Of a stretch of 64,000 nucleotides of DNA, positions 43,823 to 52,450 are shown one piece after another (the first letter of the stretch is position 1; every line of letters starts with the position of its first letter). A program made the translations under genes and the position numbers. Source of the stretch: Nocardiopsis sp. YSL2 (GTDB lineage: Bacteria > Actinomycetota > Actinomycetes > Streptosporangiales > Streptosporangiaceae); NCBI RefSeq assembly GCF_030555055.1, contig NZ_JAMOAO010000001.1, forward strand, positions 2,232,001 to 2,296,000, written 5' to 3'. The notes below the pieces were generated by a model. It ran no database searches. It was given only the letters and a program-made list of their open reading frames with translations, and was not told the DNA's origin.

Positions 43823-44636
43823 CGATGCTCTTCCTGATCGTCCTGACCAGCTCCACGGTGGCGTCCAGCGACAGGGCGTCGGCCTGGAGGAAACCGAAGA
43901 TGGTCATGCGCTGCTGTACCTTCTCCAGATCATCCATGAGCACCTCCCCGCCCGCGTACTCGGCGGAGGCCAGGGCCGGTGCGTCGGGGAAGGTGTAGAT
44001 CCGGAATGCACCCGCCGAACCCGGGTGGCGCTGCGGCTCCGACGGCATGCTCTGGAAGCGCAGCCGCCCCTCCTCCACCAGGGCGAGCAGGCTGTCCAAC
44101 TGGCCCGCCATGATCTGGCGGTCGCCCATCACGCGGTTGAGTACCGAGGCCTCCACCACCATGGAGACCAGCGGAGGGTGGTCCTTGTAGAGGATGTCCT
44201 GGCGCTGCATGCGGGACTCGACCATGCGCGTGACCTCGGCCGGCGAACGCCAGGGCAGGGAGTCCTGGATCGCCACACGGGCATAGTCCGGGGTCTGGAT
44301 CAGCCCCGGGAACAGCAGGCACTGGTACTCGCGCAGCTCGGACACCTTGCGCTCGATACCGGGCACCCGCTCGTACCACTCGGGCAGCTGCTTGGGCGCG
44401 TTCGCGTTCCTCCACACCCTGTGGAAGCGCCCGTTGGCGTCGAGCGCCGCGTCGAGCCTGAGCGCCTGGTCCTCGGTCATGCCCCGCTTTCCGTGTTCCC
44501 ACGCGGAGATATGCGCCGGAACGACGTTGATGTCCGGTGCGAGTTGGGCCTGTTTCAATCCCTTTCTCTGCCGGAGCGCCGTGAGTTCCTCACCGACCCG
44601 CCGCCACTTGGCCTTGCCGCGCTTGTCCATGCGCAT
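43815..44636 (-). CDS. XRE helix-turn-helix regulator with DUF5753
   Basis: 273 aa. N-terminal HTH (VGEELTALRQRKGLKQAQLA, then VPAHISAWEHGKRG) followed by the DUF5753 domain (YQCLLFPGLIQTPDYARVAI, ASVLNRVMGD, RLRFQSMPSE). Members control development and antibiotic production and are inherited with a DUF397 partner, as here. ATG at 44636; an ATG two codons later is equally possible. Confidence 0.88.
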   Translation of the reverse strand: MRMDKRGKAKWRRVGEELTALRQRKGLKQAQLAPDINVVPAHISAWEHGKRGMTEDQALRLDAALDANGRFHRVWRNANAPKQLPEWYERVPGIERKVSELREYQCLLFPGLIQTPDYARVAIQDSLPWRSPAEVTRMVESRMQRQDILYKDHPPLVSMVVEASVLNRVMGDRQIMAGQLDSLLALVEEGRLRFQSMPSEPQRHPGSAGAFRIYTFPDAPALASAEYAGGEVLMDDLEKVQQRMTIFGFLQADALSLDATVELVRTIRKSIDE

Positions 44637-44800
44637 CGTTCCTCAACCGAGAAATGACCGGGAAAACCATTGTCCGTCGATCCCGAGACCCCGCGCAACC
44701 GGAATCGGCATTCCGTCGCCACCCCTGTTCATTCACTGGCACGGCGCTCTGACCCGCTCCAAGGTGTTGACCAGCCGGAAGACCCGGATGGGAGCAGAGG

Positions 44801-45484
44801 ATGGGATCAGTGGTCCGCATGGAGACGTTCAGGCACGGCACGGGGCACGACCGGCACGGGGACGTCCCCCCGGTGCTGCCGCGCAGGTCACGCGATCCGC
44901 GCGACTGCGCGCCGATCGTGGTCGACCGCCGGCCGGAGGCCAGGGGGCACGCCATGGTCGTGGCGGGTGTGCCCGAGGAGGCCCGGATGCTGCGCTACCG
45001 CCTCGGCTCTCTGTCGGGCCTGCCGGGCGAGAGGCGCCACCGGCTGCGCCTGCTGGCCGGGGAGCTGTTCACCAACGCGATCACGCACACGCGCAGCGGC
45101 CGCCCCGGCGGACTGGTGACCGTCACCGTCTTCCGGCTGCCGGGCCGGGCCCAGGTCAAGGTGACCGACGAGGGCCCGCTGGACGACGAGGCGGCCACGC
45201 CCTGCGTCCGGCCGCGCGATCCGGAGCGGGCGGGCGGGCTGGGCCTGCGGCTGGTCGCCCTGGAGGCCGACCGGTGGGGCGTGGTGCACGAGGGACACCG
45301 GACCACCGTGTGGTTCGAGATCGACCGGGAGGGCCCGCCCAGCCCGCCCGGTCCGCCCCGTCCTGACGGTCCGCCCGGACCGAACGGAGCGTCCGACGCG
45401 CTCGGGGCGCTCCGCGCTCCGCGCTCCGGACGCCGGACGCCGGAGGCCCGCGCGACACCGGTGACCGACTGGTCCCGGATGTGA
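44801..45484 (+). CDS. ATP-binding HATPase_c protein (anti-sigma-like)
   Basis: 227 aa. A polar N-terminus (~50 residues) precedes a GHKL fold with LRLLAGELFTNAITHTRSG (N box), VKVTDEGPLDDEA (G1) and AGGLGLRLVALEADRWGVV (G2). The C-terminal ~50 residues are a Pro/Gly/Arg tail. Divergent from the XRE/DUF397 pair, a frequent association in actinomycetes. ATG at 44801 with GGGAG upstream. Confidence 0.8.
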   Translation: MGSVVRMETFRHGTGHDRHGDVPPVLPRRSRDPRDCAPIVVDRRPEARGHAMVVAGVPEEARMLRYRLGSLSGLPGERRHRLRLLAGELFTNAITHTRSGRPGGLVTVTVFRLPGRAQVKVTDEGPLDDEAATPCVRPRDPERAGGLGLRLVALEADRWGVVHEGHRTTVWFEIDREGPPSPPGPPRPDGPPGPNGASDALGALRAPRSGRRTPEARATPVTDWSRM

Positions 45485-45581
45485 TCCGATCCTCCGATAT
45501 GTGACCCACACCGTGTCGCCCCGACCCGGTCTTGGATAGCGTTTTCAGGGTCTGACCAGAGCTTTTGTCGGGGGGCGCCCC

Positions 45582-46511
45582 TTGTCCGGGGTCATCATCG
45601 GGTTCGGTGTCATCACGAGCGTCGTCGTCATCGGCTACATGCTCGGCCGACTGCCGATCCTCGGTCCGGGCGCCAAGGAGGTCCTCACCAAGCTGGCGTT
45701 CTACGTGGCCAGCCCGGCACTGCTCTTCACCATCCTGGCCGACGCGGACCTGTCGGTCCTGGTGTCCGCCCCCGTCCTGGTGACCGTGCTCAGCGTCGCC
45801 GCGGTGGCGGCCGTCTTCGTGACGTTCGGCCTGGTCCGGCGCTGGGGCGTCGGCCGGACCACGGTGGGCGCCCTCTCGTCCGGCTACGTCAACGCGGGCA
45901 ACCTGGGTATCCCGATCGCCTCCTACGTGCTGGGCGACGCCTCCATGGTCGCGCCCGTCCTGCTGCTCCAGCTGCTGGTGATCACCCCGGTCAGTCTCAC
46001 GATCCTGGACCTGCACACCGGCGACGTGCACGGTCTCGGCCCGGTGCTGCGGCGGGCGGTGGGCACGCCGGTCCGCAACCCCGTGGTGATCGGCTCTCTG
46101 GCGGGCGTGGCCGTCTCCGCGTCGGGCTGGGTCCCGCCCGCGCCGCTGATGGAGCCGTTCGAGCTGATCGGCGGCATGGCGGTCCCCGCGATGCTGCTGG
46201 CGTTCGGAATCTCCCTGCACGGCAGCGGCATGCCCGGACGCGGTCCCGAGCGGGGACCGGTGCTGCTGGCGGTCGCGCTGAAGTCGGTCGTGCAGCCGTT
46301 GGCGGCCTGGTTCCTGGGCGCGCTGGTGTTCGGTCTGGACGGCACCGCCCTGTTCGCGGTCGTGGTGCTGGCCGCCCTGCCGACCGCCCAGAACGTCTTC
46401 AACTACGCCACGCTGTTCCGAACGTCGGAGGTGATGGTGCGGGAGGTCGTTCTGATGACCACGTTCCTCACGATCCCCGTCCTGTTCACCGCCACCTTCC
46501 TGCTCGGGTGA
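45582..46511 (+). CDS. AEC-family transporter (auxin efflux carrier type)
   Basis: 309 aa with about ten membrane spans. First half IGFGVITSVVVIGYMLGRL and LAFYVASPALLFTILADA; a conserved SGYVNAGNLGIPIASYVLGD with the Asn-Gly pattern of the family; second half GGMAVPAMLLAFGISLHGSG and ALPTAQNVFNYATLFRT. Substrates in bacteria are often organic acids such as malate; nothing fixes it here. TTG start at 45582 with a GGGGGG ribosome site. Confidence 0.85.
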   Translation: MSGVIIGFGVITSVVVIGYMLGRLPILGPGAKEVLTKLAFYVASPALLFTILADADLSVLVSAPVLVTVLSVAAVAAVFVTFGLVRRWGVGRTTVGALSSGYVNAGNLGIPIASYVLGDASMVAPVLLLQLLVITPVSLTILDLHTGDVHGLGPVLRRAVGTPVRNPVVIGSLAGVAVSASGWVPPAPLMEPFELIGGMAVPAMLLAFGISLHGSGMPGRGPERGPVLLAVALKSVVQPLAAWFLGALVFGLDGTALFAVVVLAALPTAQNVFNYATLFRTSEVMVREVVLMTTFLTIPVLFTATFLLG

Positions 46512-46688
46512 CTCCCAGCCCCGCGTGACGCTGACACCGGTCGACCGACCCAGGTGTCCTGACGCCCCTGCCGCCCCTGACGCCCGCTCAATCCCATCCG
46601 CCCCATGAACCCCATCGGCCCGACAAACCCCACCAGCAAAGGAATCGGTCACCCGGCAGGAACGGTCGCGCACGCGTACCCTCCCCCT

Positions 46689-47123
46689 ATGGGACACCGC
46701 CACCCGAGCCAGTTGAAGAACCCCGACATCGCCCATGCCCGTGCCCGATGGCTGCTGCGGGCCGAACTGGCCGGATGCGAGGAGTGCAGATCCGAGGGTG
46801 ACCGGGACGCGCTGGCCGACCTGACCGAGGGCGGTGTGTTCGACTCCCTGCTGACCGGCTTCATCCTCGCCCGCGTCCCCCAGTGGTTCACTCCCGGGCA
46901 CCCGCAGACGTATCCGGCGACGGCCCACGGCCTCGCGCCGGTGGACGAGCGGGACTTCTGGCACTCCCCGACCCAGGACTGCCTGCGCGTGTGCACGGTC
47001 GACAAGCGCGGCAAGGACGTCGACACGCGGCCCGCGCTCCGGGCGCTGCGGCTCATGCCGTCGGTCCACCGGACACTGGTGCTCGACGACGTCATCGACG
47101 GCCTCTCCGAGTCCGAGGTCTAG
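46689..47123 (+). CDS. Unknown soluble protein
   Basis: 144 aa from the ATG at 46689. Contains HARARWLLRAELAGCEECRS (Cys-x-x-Cys), VFDSLLTGFILARVPQWFTP, then VDERDFWHSPTQDCLRVCTV and ALRLMPSVHRTLVLDDVIDG. The four cysteines could bind metal. No family was recognised and no strong ribosome site seen. An upstream in-frame ATG at 46605 would add 28 low-complexity residues. Confidence 0.5.
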   Translation: MGHRHPSQLKNPDIAHARARWLLRAELAGCEECRSEGDRDALADLTEGGVFDSLLTGFILARVPQWFTPGHPQTYPATAHGLAPVDERDFWHSPTQDCLRVCTVDKRGKDVDTRPALRALRLMPSVHRTLVLDDVIDGLSESEV

Positions 47124-47158
47124 AGCGCCCCGACAGAAAATCCACACGCGGGGAAATA

Positions 47159-47172
47159 TCTGACCAGTCAGA
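47159..47172. promoter_or_regulatory. Candidate operator upstream of the DsbA-like gene
   Basis: TCTGA-CCAG-TCAGA, a perfect interrupted palindrome about 65 bases before the start codon, within a TetR/MarR-like spacing. Confidence 0.35.
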
Positions 47173-47236
47173 AGATGTTGAGTCTGAGTGCATCGTCCGC
47201 ACCCGGCGGGCACCACACCGACGCGAGGTTCTCCCC

Positions 47237-47854
47237 ATGCAGCTCGTCTACGTCTTCGACGCCTACTGCGGCTGGTCCTACGGCTTCTCCGGCACGCTGA
47301 AGGAGGTCACCGAGAGGCACCCCGGCCTTCCGGTGCAGGTGGTCTCGGGCGGCCTGTTCACCGGCGAGCGGCGGCCCTCCCTCGGTCGGCTCGACTTCAT
47401 CCCGAGCGCCAACGCCAAGGTCACCGAGCTGACCGGGGCGGAGTTCGGCGAGGGTTTCGACCGCCTCTTCGCCGAGGGCTCGTTCGTCCTGGACTCCGGA
47501 CTCGCCGCGCGTGGCGTGGCCGCCCTGCGCCAGGCCGCCCCCGAGCGGGCCGCGGAACTGGCCGCGGCACTCCAGCGCGCCTTCTACGTCGACGGAAGGG
47601 ACCTGGGCGACTCCGAGACGTACCGGGTGGTGGCGGAGGAGGCCGGTCTCGACGCCGACGCGGTCGTCGCCGCCTTCGAGTCGCCGGAGGCGCGGGCCGC
47701 CGCCGAAGCCGACTTCCGGCGCGCCGCCGAGCTGGGCGTCTCCTCCTACCCCACGCTGATCGCGGTCGAGGACGGCCGTGCCACCCTGCTCGCCCGCGGA
47801 CACGCCTCCGCCGACGAGGTGGACGCGCGCCTGACGGCCCTCCAGTCCTCCTGA
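47237..47854 (+). CDS. DsbA/FrnE-family thioredoxin-fold protein
   Basis: 205 aa. The active-site region reads VFDAYCGWSYGF, so the usual CxxC is reduced to CGWS with only the first Cys; a helical insert follows (GFDRLFAEGSFVLDSGLAAR), and the cis-Pro loop is VSSYPTLIA. FrnE-like proteins act on protein or small-molecule thiols; a one-cysteine version may work by glutathionylation- or mycothiol-type chemistry, which is inferred. ATG at 47237 with GAGG upstream and a palindromic operator candidate in front. Confidence 0.8.
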   Translation: MQLVYVFDAYCGWSYGFSGTLKEVTERHPGLPVQVVSGGLFTGERRPSLGRLDFIPSANAKVTELTGAEFGEGFDRLFAEGSFVLDSGLAARGVAALRQAAPERAAELAAALQRAFYVDGRDLGDSETYRVVAEEAGLDADAVVAAFESPEARAAAEADFRRAAELGVSSYPTLIAVEDGRATLLARGHASADEVDARLTALQSS

Positions 47855-48341
47855 CCGCCTACGCCCGGCTCCCGGCCCCCGGTAGCGGGTCATCGGACCG
47901 CGGTCTCCCGACACGGGTCGGCCCGCCTCCGGACGGACGAGGCGGGACCGGTCTCCGGGCCACCCGGTGTGCTCGGCACCCGGTGTGCCACGCACACGCT
48001 GTGCTCGGCACGGGCTCAGCCGACGAGACCGCCGATCCCTGTGACCAGTACGAACCAGGGCGGGCCCGGTAGCCGCTGCGCCAGGAACCGACCGCACAAT
48101 CTCCTCGCGAGCAAGGTAGTCGCGTCATGTGTCGGTAAAACTCGCACAGGGAACACTGACTGTCAGGGACCCGCCCCCTCCCCCTTGCGGGGCGGGTCCT
48201 CCGCACGCCCACGGCGGCCGACCGGGCACGCTGACGGCCCCCGGACCGCCCTTCGGCCTCGGTCTCAGCCCTCCGGCGAGCCGGTCGCCCGTCCGCCGAA
48301 GCCCGTACCGACGGCCCCCGACCGCCCCGGGCACAGGTGAA
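47855..48341. other. Intergenic region between convergent units
   Basis: About 490 bases after the DsbA-like gene. GC-rich with many Pro/Arg-type frames, none convincing. No promoter or repeat was recognised. Confidence 0.4.
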
Positions 48342-48381
48342 GGGCCGGTGCCCTCCGCGCTCACGCGTCGGGCACCGGCCC
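48342..48381 (-). terminator. Strong distal hairpin after the 2-oxoacid dehydrogenase operon
   Basis: Perfect 12-bp stem GGGCCGGTGCCC / GGGCACCGGCCC with a 16-base loop, about 75 bases past the E2 stop on the minus strand. Confidence 0.65.
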
Positions 48382-48404
48382 CCTGTGCCCAGCTCCCCGT
48401 GGGA

Positions 48405-48433
48405 GCCCCGGCCTTGCGTCGTCGGGCCGGGGC
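48405..48433 (-). terminator. Proximal hairpin after the 2-oxoacid dehydrogenase operon
   Basis: Perfect 9-bp stem GCCCCGGCC / GGCCGGGGC with an 11-base loop, 22 bases past the E2 stop, in tandem with the hairpin at 48342. Confidence 0.65.
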
Positions 48434-48455
48434 GGTCAATCCCGGCCCACGGCCG

Positions 48456-49892
48456 TCAGCCCCAGGCCAGCGCGGTCAGCTCCGGGTCCTCCAACGCGGT
48501 GCCGATGTCGCGCAGCACCTTGGACCCCAGCTCGCCGTCGACGAGGCGGTGGTCGAAGGACAGCGACAGCGTGGTCACCTTGCGGACCGCGAGCTCACCC
48601 TCGTGCACCCACGGCATGTCCCGGATCTGCCCGAAGGCGAGGATCGCGGCCTCGCCCCGATTGATGATCGGGGTGCCCGCGTCCACGCCGAACACGCCGA
48701 CGTTGGTGATGGTGATGGTCCCCTGCGACATGTCCGCCGGGCTGGTCTTGCCCGCGCGGGCGGTGTCGGTGAGGGCCTTGAGGCTCGCCGCGAGCTCGGG
48801 CAGGGTCTGGGCGTCGGCGTCCTTGATGTTGGGCACCACCAGACCGCGCTCGGTGGCCGCGGCGATCCCCAGGTTCACGTAGTCCTTGACCACGATCTCC
48901 TGGTTGTCCTCGTCCCAGGAGGCGTTGACCTCCGGGTTGCGCCGGATCGCCATGAGCAGCGCCTTGGCCACCAGCAGCAGCGGGGACACCTTGACGTCGG
49001 CGAAGTCCGGACGGGCGCGCAGCCGCGCGACCGCCTCCATGGTCTTCGTGACGTCCACCTGGAGGAACTCGGTGACGTGCGGCGCGGTGAACGCGCTGCC
49101 CACCATCGCGGCGGCGGTGTGCTTGCGCACGCCCTTGATGGGCACGCGGCGCTCACGGGCCGACCGGTCGGACACGGCCGCGGGCGCGGCCTGCGGCGCG
49201 GCCTCGGCGGCCTCGGCGGGCGCCTGGGCCGCGTCGGCGGCGGCCCGGACGTCCTCGCGCGTGACGATCCCGCCGGAACCGGTGGGTGTCACCGTCGCCA
49301 GGTCCACTCCCAGGTCCCGGGCGAGTTTGCGGACCGGCGGCTTGGCCAGCGGACGGCCCGACGCCGGTGCGGGAGCCGCGGGCGCGGCCACCACAGCCGG
49401 TGTGGCGGGCTCCGCCGCGGGCTTGGGACGCTCGGGCGCCGCGGTGGGCGCGGGCGGTGAGGCCGGGCCCGAGGGCGTCGGCCTGCGGCGGGCGCGGCGC
49501 TGTGTGGAGGACGCCTTCTCGCCGTAGCCGACCAGCGGCTTCTCCCGCTGCTCGGCCTCCTCCTCGGCCGGGGCCGCGCCGGAGGCCGAACCGCTGTCGC
49601 CGGCCGGACCGTCACCACCGGACCCGTCGTCCACGGTGATGATCACCGTGCCGACGTCGACCGTCTGGCCCTCCTCCACGAGCAGTTCGCGGACGGTCCC
49701 GGCGTACGGGCTCGGCAGCTCGACCACGGCCTTGGCCGTCTCGATCTCGCAGATGTTCTGGTTGACGACGATCTCGTCGCCCGGCTGCACGAACCAGGTG
49801 AGCAGCTCGGCATCGACCAGGCCCTCGCCGACGTCGGGCAGTCTGAACTCCCGCACGCCGCCCGTGGACGGCGCGCTCTTCTGAATCCCCAT
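48456..49892 (-). CDS. 2-oxoacid dehydrogenase E2 (dihydrolipoyl acyltransferase)
   Basis: 478 aa. N-terminal lipoyl domain with the modified lysine in ICEIETAKAVVELP (~residue 45). Ala/Pro-rich linker. Peripheral-subunit-binding domain with PVRKLARDLGVDLATVTPTG (~215). Second linker. Catalytic domain starting RRVPIKGVRKHTAAAMV and ending in SFDHRLVDGELG, where His and Asp are the acyltransferase residues. It transfers acyl groups to CoA in a branched-chain 2-oxoacid or pyruvate dehydrogenase complex. The ATG at 49892 follows the E1beta stop by 22 bases. E3 is not in the window. Confidence 0.9.
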   Translation of the reverse strand: MGIQKSAPSTGGVREFRLPDVGEGLVDAELLTWFVQPGDEIVVNQNICEIETAKAVVELPSPYAGTVRELLVEEGQTVDVGTVIITVDDGSGGDGPAGDSGSASGAAPAEEEAEQREKPLVGYGEKASSTQRRARRRPTPSGPASPPAPTAAPERPKPAAEPATPAVVAAPAAPAPASGRPLAKPPVRKLARDLGVDLATVTPTGSGGIVTREDVRAAADAAQAPAEAAEAAPQAAPAAVSDRSARERRVPIKGVRKHTAAAMVGSAFTAPHVTEFLQVDVTKTMEAVARLRARPDFADVKVSPLLLVAKALLMAIRRNPEVNASWDEDNQEIVVKDYVNLGIAAATERGLVVPNIKDADAQTLPELAASLKALTDTARAGKTSPADMSQGTITITNVGVFGVDAGTPIINRGEAAILAFGQIRDMPWVHEGELAVRKVTTLSLSFDHRLVDGELGSKVLRDIGTALEDPELTALAWG

Positions 49893-49914
49893 GTTGTTCG
49901 GTTTCCCCGATCCC

Positions 49915-50895
49915 CTAGTACGCGAACGCCCGGTCCACACCGTCCAGAACGCGGTCAAGATCCGGAAGGTAGTGCTCCTCCAGACGAGACTGCGGATACG
50001 GCGTGTCGAATGCGGCAACACGGATCACCGGCGATTCCAGGTGGTAGAAGCACTCCTCCGTGACACGGGCGGCGATCTCACCACCGGGGCCGCCGCTGAG
50101 CGGCGCCTCGTGCGCGATCACCAGGCGACCGGTGCGCTTGACCGACTCCACGATGGTCGGGTAGTCGACCGGCGACAGCGAGCGCAGGTCCACCACCTCG
50201 ATGGAGTGGTCGGTGTCGGCCTCGGCCGCCTGGAGGGCGGTCTTGACCATCGGACCGTACGCCAGGAGCGTGGCGTCCGTGCCGTGGCGCGCCACACGGG
50301 CGGCGCCCATCGGGGTCGCCTCCTCGATGGGGGCGGCGGTGTCGACCTCGGCCTTCTCGTAGTAGCGCCGCTTGGGCTCGAGGAAGATGACGGGGTCGTC
50401 GGAGCGGATGGCCTGCTGGATCATCCAGTAGGCGTCCTCGGGGTTGGCGACGGTGACCACCCGCAGGCCCGCGGTGTGCGTGAAGTACGCCTCCGGGGAC
50501 TCGCTGTGGTGCTCCACCGCGCCGATGCCGCCGCCGTAGGGGATGCGCATGACGATGGGCATGCTGAGCTTGCCCGCCGAGCGGCGGCGCATCTTGGCCA
50601 GCTGGGTGAAGGTCTGGTTGGCGGCCGGGAAGAAGAAGCCGTCGAACTGGATCTCGACCACCGGGCGGTAGCCGCGCATGGCCATGCCGATGGCCGTGCC
50701 GACGATCCCCGACTCCGCGAGGGGTGTGTCGATGACGCGGTCGGCGCCGAAGTCCTTGTACAGGCCGTCGGTGACCCGGAAGACGCCGCCGAGCTTGCCG
50801 ACGTCCTCGCCCATGACCAGGACCTTGGGGTCGTGCTCCATGGACGCGCGCAGGCCCGCGTTGATGGCCTTGCCGATCGTGAGGTTGGTTCCCAT
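49915..50895 (-). CDS. 2-oxoacid dehydrogenase E1 beta subunit
   Basis: 326 aa transketolase-type subunit: LTIGKAINAGLRASMEHDPK, VMGEDVGKLGGVFRVTDGL, DTPLAESGIVGTAIGMAMRG and the C-terminal half with SIEVVDLRSLSPVDY. With E1alpha it forms the ThDP-dependent decarboxylase of the complex. The start at 50895 is 3 bases after the E1alpha stop, indicating coupled translation. Homologues are labelled either BkdB or PdhB; sequence alone does not separate these. Confidence 0.9.
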   Translation of the reverse strand: MGTNLTIGKAINAGLRASMEHDPKVLVMGEDVGKLGGVFRVTDGLYKDFGADRVIDTPLAESGIVGTAIGMAMRGYRPVVEIQFDGFFFPAANQTFTQLAKMRRRSAGKLSMPIVMRIPYGGGIGAVEHHSESPEAYFTHTAGLRVVTVANPEDAYWMIQQAIRSDDPVIFLEPKRRYYEKAEVDTAAPIEEATPMGAARVARHGTDATLLAYGPMVKTALQAAEADTDHSIEVVDLRSLSPVDYPTIVESVKRTGRLVIAHEAPLSGGPGGEIAARVTEECFYHLESPVIRVAAFDTPYPQSRLEEHYLPDLDRVLDGVDRAFAY

Positions 50896-50898
50896 GGC

Positions 50899-52014
50899 CT
50901 AACGGCCCCCTTCCGCGCCGACGCCCTCGAACGAGGCGAGGTACTCGGCGAACTCGGACCGCTGCCGGTCGATCTGGACGTTGGGCTCGGCGTAGACCTC
51001 GTGGAAGATGTCCAGCGGCTCGGGGTCGGGCAGGGCACGGCACTCGGTGCGGACCTGCTCGCCGATGGCCTCGGCCTCGGTGTCCACGGACGCGAAGAAC
51101 GCGTCGTCGGCCAGCCCGTTGTTCTCCAGGTACCGGCGCACCCGCAGGATCGGGTCCTTGGCCTTCCACTCGTCGAGCTCGGCCGACGCGCGGTAGCGGC
51201 TGGGGTCGTCGTTGGTGGTGTGGGCGCCCATCCGGTAGGTGAACGCCTCCACGAGCGTGGGGCCGTTGCCCTCGCGGGCGTTGTTCAGCGCGGCGCGCGT
51301 GACGGCCAGGCAGGCCAGGACGTCGTTGCCGTCCACGCGCACGCCCGGGAAGCCGAAGCCGGCGGCCCGCTTGTAGATGGGCACGCGGGACTGGCGCTCG
51401 GTCGACTCGGAGATGGCCCACTGGTTGTTCTGGCAGAAGAAGACCACCGGGGCGTTGTTGACCGAGGCGAAGTTGAACGCCTCGTTGGTGTCGCCCTGGC
51501 TGGTGGCCCCGTCGCCGAAGTAGGAGATGACGGCCGTGCCGTCCTCGCCGACGGCGCCGTCGCGCTGGACGCCCATGGCGTAGCCGGTGGCGTGCAGCGC
51601 CTGGCTGCCGATGACGATCGTGTACAGGTGGAATCCGTGCTCGTGCGGGTCCCAACCGCCGTTGGTGACTCCGCGGAACATGCCGAGCAGTTCCTTGGGA
51701 GCGATGCCGCGGCACCAGGCGACGCCGTGCTCGCGGTAGGACGGGAAGGCCATGTCGCGCTCGCCGAGCGCACGGCCGGAGCCGATCTGGGCGGCCTCCT
51801 GGCCGAGCAGGGACGCCCACAGTCCCAGTTCGCCCTGACGCTGCAGGGAGACGGCTTCGCTGTCGACCCTGCGCACCAGGACCAGGTCCCGGTACAGCGC
51901 GCGGATCTCCTCCGCGCTGATGTCAAGGGGGTAGTCGGGATGCCCCGTCAGTTCCCCTTCTGGTGTCAGGAGCTGGATGAGCTCCGGCTCCTCGTGCGCG
52001 GTGGTATCCGACAC
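50899..52014 (-). CDS. 2-oxoacid dehydrogenase E1 alpha subunit
   Basis: 371 aa with the ThDP/Mg-binding motif GDGATSQGDTNEAFNFASVN through FFCQNN, and FPSYREHGVAWCRG upstream of it. It decarboxylates branched-chain 2-oxoacids or pyruvate and loads E2. The GTG at 52014 is preferred over the frame to 52167 because GAGGAG lies 4 bases upstream and homologues begin here. First gene of the E1alpha-E1beta-E2 operon; branched-chain oxidation would supply starters for the branched fatty acids expected in this kind of organism. Confidence 0.9.
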   Translation of the reverse strand: MSDTTAHEEPELIQLLTPEGELTGHPDYPLDISAEEIRALYRDLVLVRRVDSEAVSLQRQGELGLWASLLGQEAAQIGSGRALGERDMAFPSYREHGVAWCRGIAPKELLGMFRGVTNGGWDPHEHGFHLYTIVIGSQALHATGYAMGVQRDGAVGEDGTAVISYFGDGATSQGDTNEAFNFASVNNAPVVFFCQNNQWAISESTERQSRVPIYKRAAGFGFPGVRVDGNDVLACLAVTRAALNNAREGNGPTLVEAFTYRMGAHTTNDDPSRYRASAELDEWKAKDPILRVRRYLENNGLADDAFFASVDTEAEAIGEQVRTECRALPDPEPLDIFHEVYAEPNVQIDRQRSEFAEYLASFEGVGAEGGR

Positions 52015-52450
52015 GTCGCTCCTCGGGTACTCGGGGCCGAATTCGCGTTGGTGAACGCTGATCGGCCGGATCACGGTCCGCCCACCCGGGGGTGGTGGGT
52101 GGAGGCGGACAGCCCTCACCACATCGTGACAGACCTCACTATGGGGAGCGCAAGCCCCCAGCGTCACCTTTTAACTTGTCGGCCCCATGATCCACGACGT
52201 TCGGCCAGCCCGTTTACCAGGGCTTCCTAGCAGATACAAGGACTTCCAACTACTTTCCGGCAACGAGTGCGGCCGGTCGGTGCGGACGGGTCGGCGCTCG
52301 CTCCCGAGCGACGGGGAGCGCTACCGCGGGGCCGCGCCACGGCGGCCTGTGACCTGGAGCCCTCGGCCCGCGGGGCTCCGGGGACACCCGCGGCCGGAAG
52401 CGCCGCCGGGGCGACGCGCAGCACGGCGGGTATCCGCCACTCACGCCGCC
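52015..52450. other. Intergenic region between sigR and the E1alpha gene
   Basis: About 435 bases. It holds a 7-bp-stem hairpin (GGAGCCC / GGGCTCC, 52356-52379) that may end the sigma-factor transcript, the MITE-like end at 52402-52437, and the promoter region of the dehydrogenase operon. No rsrA gene is present, although rsrA normally follows sigR. Confidence 0.55.
52402..52437. repeat. Solo end of a MITE-like element
   Basis: 36 bases match 54711-54746 at 34 positions, including 22 consecutive identical bases (GCCGCCGGGGCGACGCGCAG plus CA) and GGGTATCCGC. In the other copy this is the right end of a complete element. Here the terminal repeat beyond it is degraded (CACTCACGCCGCCCTAAG) and no left end was found. 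Confidence 0.55.

Noticed and set aside
45156..47216. 686-aa minus-strand ORF across the HATPase, AEC and unknown genes
   Set aside because: Crosses three well-supported plus-strand genes and is composed of GC-driven His/Gln/Arg/Gly repeats.
49891..52230. 779-aa plus-strand ORF opposite the dehydrogenase operon
   Set aside because: Antisense to three clear E1/E2 genes; compositional artefact.
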